Below, one piece after another: positions 1 to 6,352 of a stretch of DNA of 6,503 nt (its first letter is position 1; the number at the start of each line of letters is the position of its first letter). The notes under the pieces are model-generated. The model saw nothing but the letters and a program-made list of their open reading frames with translations. It was not told where the DNA came from and ran no database searches. The stretch is from Holosporales bacterium (GTDB lineage Bacteria > Pseudomonadota > Alphaproteobacteria > Caedimonadales > UBA9215), in assembly GCA_003503995.1 (NCBI GenBank), contig DOCA01000177.1, positions 1 through 6,503 of the forward strand, given 5' to 3'. The translations under genes were made by a program, and so were the position numbers.

Positions 1-39
1 AAGCAAGCCCTAGCTGATTGGCTAAATCGATCTTTGTAA
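1..39 (+). CDS. Possible C-terminal end of an upstream gene (partial)
   Basis: Frame 1 is open from the window edge to a TAA at 37-39 and reads KQALADWLNRSL, an amphipathic, protein-like tail. The other two + strand frames stop within the first 15 bases. Twelve codons are too few to name a family. If real, it ends 58 bases before the proposed kinase start and would be co-directional with it, so it could be the previous gene of the same operon. A chance open frame of this length is also quite possible. Confidence 0.3.
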   Translation, partial: KQALADWLNRSL

Positions 40-85
40 CCTCATTAAGGAATGAAGTAAACCGCCAAAATGCGTTGAGAAAACA

Positions 86-90
86 GGGAG
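86..90 (+). promoter_or_regulatory. Shine-Dalgarno site supporting a CTG start of the kinase
   Basis: GGGAG lies 7 bases before an in-frame CTG at 98-100, which is an optimal spacing. No comparable site stands at normal distance before the first in-frame ATG at 236; the bases there are AT-rich (AATATTCAAAAC). The site therefore favours the upstream, non-canonical start. Confidence 0.5.
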
Positions 91-97
91 ATAAACG

Positions 98-2257
98 CTG
101 AAGCCCATACAGAGCAAAAGTTTCTTTTCACGCTTCAACCGAATTCTTTCCCTTGTTTACGGATCGGTCACCATCTCTGCTGCGATTCTTTTTACCTTTC
201 TTTATAATGATAATTATGAAGCCAATATTCAAAACATGAATCTGCGCTTGCTGGAACAAACACAAGCCTTTAACAATGTTTTGAGAGTCCGTTACGATGC
301 AGTTAAAGCCATGCAACGTCAGGCCCGAAAATTTTTAGAACAAGAACTCCAAATGTTTAGTAATCACTTGGAAATGAAGGATATATCTGGGAAAAGCACC
401 TATTATTTAGCCACAAAGGGTGGAAAGGGGAACCCTTATGGCCTTCTAGTAGGGCAAGGACACACCTCAAATTTGAAAGAAGCCACGTGGAAAGAGCTCC
501 AAATGGCCTTCTCTCTCATGCCCCTTGTGAGCGTTCTGAAAAACAGCATTCAGAGCGTGACAGGATTTCATTACACCTCTAAAAATGACTTTTATTTTCG
601 CTATCCCTGGAGTGAGTACCAAGATATAAAATTCGATTCTAGCTTGTATAAAAAAGAATATTATCTACGTTCTATTCCTGCCAACAACCGAGAGGATAAA
701 GTCTTTTGGACAGATGTTTTTCTCTCTCCCGTAGAAAATGCCCTCCTTGTGACCTGTGCTGCTCCTATTTATAAAGGCATGACCTACAAAGGGGTTGTCG
801 GTATCGATTTTACCCTTGATTCTGTGGATTTTTTCGTGGAAAGCCTTCATCACAACCAAGGTAATTTTCTGGTCATTAACGACCATAATACAGTCATTGC
901 AGACTTAGCTGTCCAAGAAGGTAGTCGCAAAGAAATAGCCCACCTTGAAAACATTATCCCTCAAGACTTGCCCCTAGAACACTTTATTAAAGTAAGCGAT
1001 GCCACCCTCACACGCCTTGGTGATTATTGGATTTATGTGGCACATACCTCTTTCGCTCCTTGGCAAGTCATTTACTATGTGGAAAACAAAGCCATAACCA
1101 TTACAACTTTTAAGAATATTCTCCCAAGTCTTTTACTCGTTATCCTTTTCACCACAATCTTTTTGGTTGTTGCTAATCGACTCATTGCCCGTGAGTTTAT
1201 TACGCCAGCTAGTCTCTTAGTACGCCATATTGAAAAACAAGGGGAAGTCAAAGAAAACGAGTTAAGTACGATAAGCGAACCTTGGGCACCATGGTTTCAC
1301 GCTATTTCTAATGTATTTGGTGAAAATAAAGCTCTTGTTGAAAAATTAGAAAAACATATTAATAAACTAGATGATCAGGTTGCCAAGAGGACTATTGATT
1401 TATCAAAGAAAAACAAGCAATTAGAAAAAGCTTTTATAGATCTAAAAAAAGCACAGTCTCAAATTATTACCCAAGAAAAATTGGCAGGGTTGGGATCTCT
1501 TACAGCTGGCATTGCTCATGAGATTCGTAATCCCTTAAACTTTATTGTGAATTTTGCAGAAAACTCTAAAATTTTTGGAGAAGAAATTTCTGAAGGCATT
1601 AATAGCATCGCTGAGAAACTTGATAAAACAGAGCGTGAAACGCTATTGGAACTCTCAAACCACTTACTCAAAAACATGGAAAAAATCGATGAGCATGGCA
1701 GACGTGCTGATGCCATTGTGAATTCTATGTTAACTCATGCCCATGGCGGTGAAGAAGCTTTAAGACCCATAAACTTACAAGAATTGTTAGATGAAAATAT
1801 CTTGCTTGGCCTTGCGTCCTTTAAGCAAAAAGGATTTACCCCAAAATTACGCCGACATTATGCACCAACTCTTGGAGAAATTTCCGTTTATCCCCAAGAC
1901 TTAGGACGTGTTTTCTTAAACATGATCAACAATGCGTGCTATATTTTGCATGAAAAAAGTAAAAAGAATATTGAGGGGTATTCTCCTCAAATTACGGTCA
2001 CAACCATAGATAATTCAGAATCAATTACTATAAAGATCCGTGACAATGGGCTTGGCATGACAAACCAGGTAAAGAAAAAACTTTTTGATCCTTTTTTCAC
2101 AACAAAGCCTGCTGGACAAGGCACAGGTCTTGGCCTCTCTTTAAGCTTTGAGATTATTGTTCAGCAACATCACGGTAAACTTTTGCTCGATACAGAACTG
2201 GGAAAGTTCACAGAATTTACCATAACCCTTCCTAAAAACCTTCAGAAAGTAGCGTAG
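98..2257 (+). CDS. Membrane sensor histidine kinase with periplasmic dCache-like domain
   Basis: A sensor kinase that would autophosphorylate on His and pass the phosphate to an unknown response regulator. Counting from CTG98 (719 residues): a basic N-terminus with K2, K7, R12 and R15; membrane helix about 16-36; an extracytoplasmic sensor about 38-338 with a dCache-like pattern (a Trp-Thr-Asp stretch, then APIYKG, GVVGIDF); membrane helix about 341-359; a coiled coil about 404-460; then the HisKA H-box AGIAHEIRNPLNF with the phospho-acceptor His474. The ATPase domain shows the N-box (N608, N612), the G1 box DNGLGM (D649), FDPFFTTK and the G2 box GQGTGLGL (673-680), so all catalytic motifs are intact. 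The first in-frame ATG (236) would remove the first membrane helix. No ATG, GTG or TTG occurs in frame between the TAA at 92-94 and 236, so CTG98 with GGGAG upstream is chosen. The kinase function is secure; the start and the ligand are inferred. No response regulator lies beside it. Confidence 0.9.
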   Translation: MKPIQSKSFFSRFNRILSLVYGSVTISAAILFTFLYNDNYEANIQNMNLRLLEQTQAFNNVLRVRYDAVKAMQRQARKFLEQELQMFSNHLEMKDISGKSTYYLATKGGKGNPYGLLVGQGHTSNLKEATWKELQMAFSLMPLVSVLKNSIQSVTGFHYTSKNDFYFRYPWSEYQDIKFDSSLYKKEYYLRSIPANNREDKVFWTDVFLSPVENALLVTCAAPIYKGMTYKGVVGIDFTLDSVDFFVESLHHNQGNFLVINDHNTVIADLAVQEGSRKEIAHLENIIPQDLPLEHFIKVSDATLTRLGDYWIYVAHTSFAPWQVIYYVENKAITITTFKNILPSLLLVILFTTIFLVVANRLIAREFITPASLLVRHIEKQGEVKENELSTISEPWAPWFHAISNVFGENKALVEKLEKHINKLDDQVAKRTIDLSKKNKQLEKAFIDLKKAQSQIITQEKLAGLGSLTAGIAHEIRNPLNFIVNFAENSKIFGEEISEGINSIAEKLDKTERETLLELSNHLLKNMEKIDEHGRRADAIVNSMLTHAHGGEEALRPINLQELLDENILLGLASFKQKGFTPKLRRHYAPTLGEISVYPQDLGRVFLNMINNACYILHEKSKKNIEGYSPQITVTTIDNSESITIKIRDNGLGMTNQVKKKLFDPFFTTKPAGQGTGLGLSLSFEIIVQQHHGKLLLDTELGKFTEFTITLPKNLQKVA

Positions 2258-2260
2258 ATT

Positions 2261-4093
2261 ATGACACAGCCAGCCTCTCTTCAAGAAAAATCCTCCCTTT
2301 CAAAAGCTGCTCTTTTGGACGCTTGTCGTCAATCCTTACGAACAGAAGGCTTTGCCGCTTTTATCCTCCCTAAAACTGATGCACATCGCAGTGAGTACTG
2401 TGCCGAACGAGACAATCTTGTTCAGTACTTGACCGACTTTTCTGGGAGCGCCGGCTTTGCCGCTCTAAAAGTCAATACGCCAGATGCTGCTATTTTTGTG
2501 GACGGACGCTATACGCTCCAAGCTGAACAAGAAGTCGACTCAACCTTTTTTTCTTATGAAAATTACACCGTGGACTGTATTGAAAAGTGGATCAGCCAAG
2601 GCTTGAAAAAAGGAGATAAAATTGCCTACGACCCTCTTTTGCTCTCAAAAGGGGAGTATGATAGGTTCGCTGCAGCCTTCAAAAAACAGAGCCTCCTCTT
2701 AGAACCTCTTTCGAGCAATCCCCTGCATACTCTTTGGCAAGACCGCCTCCCCTTAGAGACACCTAATGTTATTCCCCATTCCACAGAGTATGCAGGGGTT
2801 TCCTTTGAACAAAAACTCGTTATTATCCGTGACCTTATGAGCGCAAAAAAGGTAGATGGGTTTTTCTTAAATTACTCTGAGAGTATCGCGTGGCTCTTTA
2901 ATATTAGAGCACCCAAACGCCTTGTGACTCCTGCAGCCTCTTTATATGCCTATGTGCCTGTAACAGGGCCTTGCTCACTTTTTGTTCATCCCTGCCAAAA
3001 CACACCAAACTTAAAAGCTTACTTTAAAGGCCATGTTGATTTGGAGGATTACGACCAAACATTTAAAACCATAGCCAAAAAAACTGCGAAGAAAATTGTC
3101 GCCCTTGATAAATCCAATGGCACAATGAAAATGCTGGAGGCCATCGAACAAAAGGGTGGAAAAGCCTTAATTATTGATGATTTTTGCAATATTCCCCGAG
3201 CTTGTAAAAATGAAACAGAACGCCAAGGAACAAGAAATGCCCACGTACGTGACGGCGCAGCAGTTAGCAATCTTCTGGCGTGGCTTGAGCAAGCTATTCA
3301 TCATGAAACCCTGACAGAGCTTGATATTGTTGAAAAACTTTATCAATACCGCCAAAGCCAAGATCTTTTCCAAGGGTATAGCTTTGATACTATTTCAGGG
3401 TCTGGTCCTAACGGTGCTATTGTTCATTATCGCGTCGATGAAAAATCAAACCGCACACTGCAACCTGATGATATCTTTTTGCTGGACTCAGGAGGGCAAT
3501 ACCTTGACGGCACAACGGACATTACACGCACCCTTTCTTTAAATAAAAAACCCTCAGCGGAGCAAAAGGATCGTTATACTCGTGTCCTTAAAGGCCACAT
3601 AGCCCTTGCAAAAGTGCGCTTCCCCGAGGGAACCGTCGGTTCTCAACTAGATCCCATAGCCCGCTATCATCTGTGGCAAATTGGTTGCGATTACGCCCAT
3701 GGCACAGGACATGGTGTGGGCTCATATCTTGGTGTTCACGAAGGGCCACAACGCATCTCTCCGCTTCCCAATACCGTCCCTTTGTTATCAGGTATGATTC
3801 TATCCAATGAGCCTGGGTATTATAAGCAAGGAGAATATGGTATTCGTATTGAAAACCTTGTTCTTGTAAACCGTGTTGCAAAAGAAAACTACACCGATGA
3901 AGATCAAAATATGTTGTGTTTTGAAACAATAACCTTAGCGCCTCTTGATACGTCTTTAATGGACCAATCCTTGCTAACGGCCGATGAAATTTCTTGGGTC
4001 AATTCTTATCATCAACGGGTTTATAAAGCTCTTAAAGATCAAGTGGAAGCTGAAACACTGCCGTGGCTCAAAGAAGCAACAGTGTCTTTATAA
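2261..4093 (+). CDS. Xaa-Pro aminopeptidase (aminopeptidase P, M24B family)
   Basis: A cytosolic dinuclear-metal peptidase that removes the N-terminal residue when the second residue is proline. At 610 residues it is the long three-domain form, like eukaryotic XPNPEP1 and unlike the shorter E. coli PepP. Domains: creatinase-like N-terminal domain about 20-150; second creatinase-like domain about 170-315; catalytic pita-bread fold about 325-545; M24 C-terminal tail about 550-608 (SLLTADEISWVNSYHQRV). The metal ligands are all visible: D409 and D420 (LDSGGQYLDGTTDITRT), H484 (GTGHGVG), E517 (NEPGYY) and E531 (GIRIEN). The proton-shuttle-type histidines H389 (IVHYR) and H493 (GVHEG) are also present. 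The ATG follows the kinase stop after only three bases and has no clear Shine-Dalgarno site, so translation probably depends on coupling to the kinase. The loop after WLFNIR reads APKRL instead of the usual G-x-D-type sequence. There is no signal peptide. Confidence 0.95.
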   Translation: MTQPASLQEKSSLSKAALLDACRQSLRTEGFAAFILPKTDAHRSEYCAERDNLVQYLTDFSGSAGFAALKVNTPDAAIFVDGRYTLQAEQEVDSTFFSYENYTVDCIEKWISQGLKKGDKIAYDPLLLSKGEYDRFAAAFKKQSLLLEPLSSNPLHTLWQDRLPLETPNVIPHSTEYAGVSFEQKLVIIRDLMSAKKVDGFFLNYSESIAWLFNIRAPKRLVTPAASLYAYVPVTGPCSLFVHPCQNTPNLKAYFKGHVDLEDYDQTFKTIAKKTAKKIVALDKSNGTMKMLEAIEQKGGKALIIDDFCNIPRACKNETERQGTRNAHVRDGAAVSNLLAWLEQAIHHETLTELDIVEKLYQYRQSQDLFQGYSFDTISGSGPNGAIVHYRVDEKSNRTLQPDDIFLLDSGGQYLDGTTDITRTLSLNKKPSAEQKDRYTRVLKGHIALAKVRFPEGTVGSQLDPIARYHLWQIGCDYAHGTGHGVGSYLGVHEGPQRISPLPNTVPLLSGMILSNEPGYYKQGEYGIRIENLVLVNRVAKENYTDEDQNMLCFETITLAPLDTSLMDQSLLTADEISWVNSYHQRVYKALKDQVEAETLPWLKEATVSL

Positions 4094-4095
4094 GG

Positions 4096-4120
4096 GCATC
4101 CTTTTAAAAATAGGGGATGC
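4096..4120 (+). terminator. Weak hairpin after the aminopeptidase gene
   Basis: GCATCC (4096-4101) pairs with GGATGC (4115-4120). Two G-U pairs and one T-A pair extend the stem to nine pairs around a 7-base loop, starting two bases after the stop codon. It is followed by ATTTATAG rather than a clean T-run, so it is at best a weak intrinsic terminator or a 3'-end-stabilising hairpin. Confidence 0.4.
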
Positions 4121-4145
4121 ATTTATAGAGGGAGCTTGTTACACT

Positions 4146-4167
4146 GAAGATGGAAATTTTCCACTTC
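4146..4167. promoter_or_regulatory. Near-palindrome upstream of parA (possible operator)
   Basis: TGGAAA-T-TTTCCA (4151-4163) is a perfect 6-base inverted repeat about one central base. It is flanked by GAAG and CTTC, which extend it to 10 bases per arm with one extra A at 4150. It ends 28 bases before the parA ATG, where an operator for autoregulation could sit. It does not match the parS consensus. A weak -10-like TATTGT follows at 4168-4173, but I see no convincing -35. Regulation is inference only. Confidence 0.35.
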
Positions 4168-4195
4168 TATTGTGATGTAAAAAAGGTTATTAAAA

Positions 4196-4975
4196 ATGCA
4201 AGTCATAGCTGTTGCCAATCAAAAGGGTGGCGTTGGTAAAACAACTACAACGGTCAATTTAGCAACGGCCCTTGCAGCTGTTGGGCAAAAGGTTTTGCTT
4301 ATTGATCTTGATCCTCAAGGCAACGCCTCAACAGGCCTTGGTGCCTATGATCGCCTTGAAAAAGCAGGCATTTACGAAGCTCTCTTAGAAGACAACCCCA
4401 TCCAAGACTGTATTCGCAACACCCAAATTCCAGGGCTTGATTTAATCACCGCTTCCCCCGACTTAGCTGCCCTCGAACATGACCTTTCAAAAATCGACCG
4501 CAAACAATTTAAGCTGCGTGACGTTATTGAATCACAGCAAAGTAGTTATGACTATGTCATGATTGACTGCCCGCCAGCCCTTGGTTTGTTAACTGTTAAT
4601 GCTCTTGTGGCCTCCCATAGTGTTCTCATTCCCCTCCAATGCGAGTTCTATGCCTTAGAAGGGCTAAGCCAACTTATCAACACTATCGAGCGCATTCAGC
4701 AACACCTTAATCCTTACCTAGATATGCTAGGTATTGCACTAACCATGTATGATGGACGCAGTAGCTTATGTGACTTTGTAGTAGCAGATGTCCGCAAGCA
4801 CTTTGGCCAAAAAGTCTTTAGAACTATGATTCCTCGCAGTGTTAAAGTCTGTGAAGCCCCTTCCCATGGTCAGCCAGTTTTGATTTATGATGTGAGATCT
4901 CCTGGTTCCCTTGCTTATATGAATCTTGCTTCTGAAATTATTACAAAACAGGGGATTACCCATGTCGCAGCCTAA
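4196..4975 (+). CDS. parA: Chromosome partitioning ATPase ParA (Soj type)
   Basis: A deviant-Walker P-loop ATPase. Its ATP-bound dimer coats the nucleoid non-specifically, and ParB stimulates its ATPase activity to move the origin region. It has 259 residues, the usual size of chromosomal ParA without the N-terminal HTH of plasmid type Ia proteins. The deviant Walker A motif KGGVGKTT spans residues 10-17, with signature Lys10 and P-loop Lys15. Walker A' is LLIDLDPQGNAST (D37, D39) and Walker B is VMIDCPPALG (D124). The C-terminal half has the typical QCEFYALEGLSQL stretch and a DVRSPGS-like segment. The start is fixed by the N-terminal beta strand MQVIAVANQ and by AAAAGG (4181-4186) nine bases upstream. 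It follows the aminopeptidase after 102 bases and overlaps parB by 14. The assignment is secure; the neighbour upstream is not rsmG as in many genomes. Confidence 0.97.
   Translation: MQVIAVANQKGGVGKTTTTVNLATALAAVGQKVLLIDLDPQGNASTGLGAYDRLEKAGIYEALLEDNPIQDCIRNTQIPGLDLITASPDLAALEHDLSKIDRKQFKLRDVIESQQSSYDYVMIDCPPALGLLTVNALVASHSVLIPLQCEFYALEGLSQLINTIERIQQHLNPYLDMLGIALTMYDGRSSLCDFVVADVRKHFGQKVFRTMIPRSVKVCEAPSHGQPVLIYDVRSPGSLAYMNLASEIITKQGITHVAA
4950..4954 (+). promoter_or_regulatory. Ribosome binding site of parB inside the end of parA
   Basis: AGGGG lies seven bases before the ATG at 4962. This decides between two parB starts: the ATG at 4926 has no such site and would add twelve residues (MLLKLLQNRGLP) that look like an out-of-frame read of parA, whereas 4962 begins MSQPNTKST. 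Confidence 0.7.
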
Positions 4976-6044
4976 TACAAAATCCACTGGAAAACCTGTT
5001 GCTTCCACACCTGAGAAAATGCCTGACTTGACCGTTGTGCAATCGACAACACCCACCAAATCCTCTTCCGCAGCGTCTGTCCTCCCCCCAAAAGGGGGCA
5101 AACTGGGGCGTGGTCTTGATAGCCTTCTAGGGCCTACCTCACAAATGACTCCTCTGGATAAAAAAGAGGGACTCACCATGCTTCCGTTATCAGCGCTGAC
5201 CGCTGGAACTTATCAACCCCGCACAAATTTTAGCATCGAAGAAATGCAAGACTTGACCGATTCCGTCCGTGAGAACGGCGTCTTGCAGCCTATCCTTGTG
5301 CGCCCTACGGGTAAAACGGATAAATTTGATAACATTCTTTATGAAATCATTGCAGGCGAGCGCCGTTGGCGCGCCTCAAAAGAAGCTGGCCGCAAAACAA
5401 TCCCTGTTGTTATCAAACACTTAACGGACAAGCAAGCCCTTGAAAGTGGCCTTATTGAGAACATCCAACGCCACGATTTGAACCCTCTTGAAGAAGCCAT
5501 TGGGTATGACAGGCTTCTCTCGGAATTCAACTATACCCAAGCCAATCTCTCGAAATCCCTTGGTAAAAGTCGCAGCCACATTGCTAACACCCTTCGTTTG
5601 CTATCCTTGCCTGATTCTGTTCAAAAATATGTCCGAGATTCTTTAATTTCGGCGGGTCATGCCCGAGCTCTGATTAATTTTCCAAAAGCCCAAGAGCTCG
5701 CCCAACTTATTGTAGATAAAACCTTGAGCGTACGCCAAACAGAGCGCCTTGTGTCTGATTACAATAAAGCCCCCTTTGATCTTAATAATCCACCCTCCGA
5801 TGGCACAGATCAAAACCCAACTTCAGAAACAAAAGCCCCAAAGAAAACCGCCACTTCCTCTCAAAAAAGCACCCTATCTGAAGACGGAGAAGATATTGCA
5901 GCCCTTGAAGAAGAGCTCTCCAATGCTTTAAGCCTTAAGAGCAATATTATCTTCAAACCCGATCAAAGTGGCCATGTCCAAATCCGTTTCAAGAACCCAA
6001 CGGAACTAGACAAACTCATGAGCCTTATCTTTGGGGCTCTTTAG
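4962..6044 (+). CDS. parB: Chromosome partitioning protein ParB (CTPase, parS-binding)
   Basis: The DNA-binding partner of ParA. It loads at parS, binds CTP, closes into a sliding clamp and forms the partition complex near the origin. With the ATG at 4962 it has 360 residues. A disordered, Ser/Thr/Pro-rich N-terminus carries the ParA-activating motif LGRGLDSLLG (48-57). The CTP-binding ParB/Srx-type domain holds QPR (85-87), GERRWRA (132-138) and ENIQRHDL (166-173). The HTH that reads parS is about 191-216 (YTQANLSKSLGKSRSHIANT). A polar, low-complexity linker about 268-310 leads to the C-terminal dimerisation domain about 315-360 (FKPDQSGHVQIRFKN). All core motifs are intact. Translation is probably coupled to parA through the 14-base overlap. 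The ATG at 4926 is a possible but less likely start. Confidence 0.96.
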   Translation: MSQPNTKSTGKPVASTPEKMPDLTVVQSTTPTKSSSAASVLPPKGGKLGRGLDSLLGPTSQMTPLDKKEGLTMLPLSALTAGTYQPRTNFSIEEMQDLTDSVRENGVLQPILVRPTGKTDKFDNILYEIIAGERRWRASKEAGRKTIPVVIKHLTDKQALESGLIENIQRHDLNPLEEAIGYDRLLSEFNYTQANLSKSLGKSRSHIANTLRLLSLPDSVQKYVRDSLISAGHARALINFPKAQELAQLIVDKTLSVRQTERLVSDYNKAPFDLNNPPSDGTDQNPTSETKAPKKTATSSQKSTLSEDGEDIAALEEELSNALSLKSNIIFKPDQSGHVQIRFKNPTELDKLMSLIFGAL

Positions 6045-6097
6045 TTAGAAAAAGACTCGCACCTTCAAGTAGCCAGGCTATATTCACCCATTTCAAA

Positions 6098-6141
6098 AAC
6101 AATCCGTAAAGGATCTGTTAAGAAATTCTTCATGGATTGTT
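6098..6141. repeat. Two competing stem-loops downstream of parB
   Basis: AACAATCC (6098-6105) can pair with GGATTGTT (6134-6141), extended inward by a G-U and a T-A pair to ten pairs. It can also pair with GGAT-C-TGTT (6111-6119), giving eight pairs with one bulged C and a 5-base loop. The two 3' arms form an imperfect direct repeat, each followed by AA. No T-run follows on the + strand. On the - strand the stem is followed by a short T tract, so it might serve as a terminator for the leftward gene at the window edge. The pairing is seen directly; the role is unknown. Confidence 0.45.
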
Positions 6142-6146
6142 AAAAT
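6118..6146 (+). promoter_or_regulatory. Weak sigma70-like promoter candidate for the small gene
   Basis: TTAAGA (6118-6123) and TAAAAT (6141-6146) match -35 and -10 consensus at 4/6 and 5/6 positions with a 17-base spacer. This would place the transcript start about 40 bases before the ATG at 6194. Such matches are common in AT-rich DNA, so support is low. It overlaps the stem-loops, which could couple folding or protein binding to transcription, but this is conjecture. Confidence 0.22.
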
Positions 6147-6179
6147 CTAACTGGTCTTCTGGAAAAGTATATGACCTTC

Positions 6180-6185
6180 AGGAGA
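6180..6185 (+). promoter_or_regulatory. Ribosome binding site of the 40-residue gene
   Basis: AGGAGA stands eight bases before the ATG at 6194. It is the best Shine-Dalgarno match in the window and the main reason to accept the short reading frame as a gene. Confidence 0.65.
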
Positions 6186-6193
6186 TGACCCCC

Positions 6194-6316
6194 ATGAAAA
6201 AAGCCCCCTTCTTTTTCTTTATCCTTGTTTATGGATTTTTAATCACAACCCTCTCTGCTAGCTTTCAAGATGTTTTTCAAAAAGAAGAAGAACGCAAACC
6301 GGCACCGTCAAGTTAA
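6194..6316 (+). CDS. Small secreted or membrane-anchored protein, 40 residues
   Basis: Not a family I recognise. The frame begins MKKAPFFFF: a two-lysine start followed by a hydrophobic stretch of about 17 residues rich in Phe, Leu and Ile (about 4-20). It then has LSA-S at 20-23, which resembles a signal peptidase I site, and ends in a charged tail with QKEEERKPAPSS (29-40). It could be exported with an 18-residue mature peptide, or stay as a single-pass anchor with its acidic/basic tail outside. A strong AGGAGA lies eight bases upstream. It follows parB by 149 bases on the same strand, and a - strand gene converges on it 36 bases downstream. It is short enough to be missed by many gene callers. 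An alternative is that it is the broken front of a longer gene, because the -1 frame stays open to 6408. Confidence 0.55.
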   Translation: MKKAPFFFFILVYGFLITTLSASFQDVFQKEEERKPAPSS

Positions 6317-6352
6317 TTTATGCTGGCCGCAAAGAGGGCTATGTCCCAAATT

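Noticed and set aside
1..127. - strand open frame antisense to the start of the kinase
   Set aside because: It has no ATG, GTG or TTG start in the window, and the + strand reading is explained by the kinase leader and membrane helix.
484..489. CACGTG core resembling the centre of parS
   Set aside because: The flanks (GAAGC and GAAAG) do not match TGTTT and AAACA, and the site lies inside the kinase coding sequence.
3242..3251. CACGTACGTG perfect palindrome
   Set aside because: It lies within the aminopeptidase coding sequence, does not match parS spacing, and is explained by the codons for His-Val-Arg.
3588..3929. 113-codon open frame on the - strand within the aminopeptidase
   Set aside because: It is antisense to the catalytic domain containing all the metal ligands; no motif or start signal supports it.
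3984..4175. Short + strand frame spanning the end of the aminopeptidase and the spacer before parA
   Set aside because: It overlaps the aminopeptidase C-terminal domain out of frame, has no ribosome binding site, and runs through the hairpin and near-palindrome.
4926..4961. Upstream ATG giving parB twelve extra residues
   Set aside because: It overlaps parA by 50 bases and has no ribosome binding site, whereas the ATG at 4962 has AGGGG at ideal spacing.
4766..5179. 137-codon open frame on the - strand across the parA-parB junction
   Set aside because: It is antisense to two well-supported genes, has no recognisable domain, and is a shadow of their codon structure.
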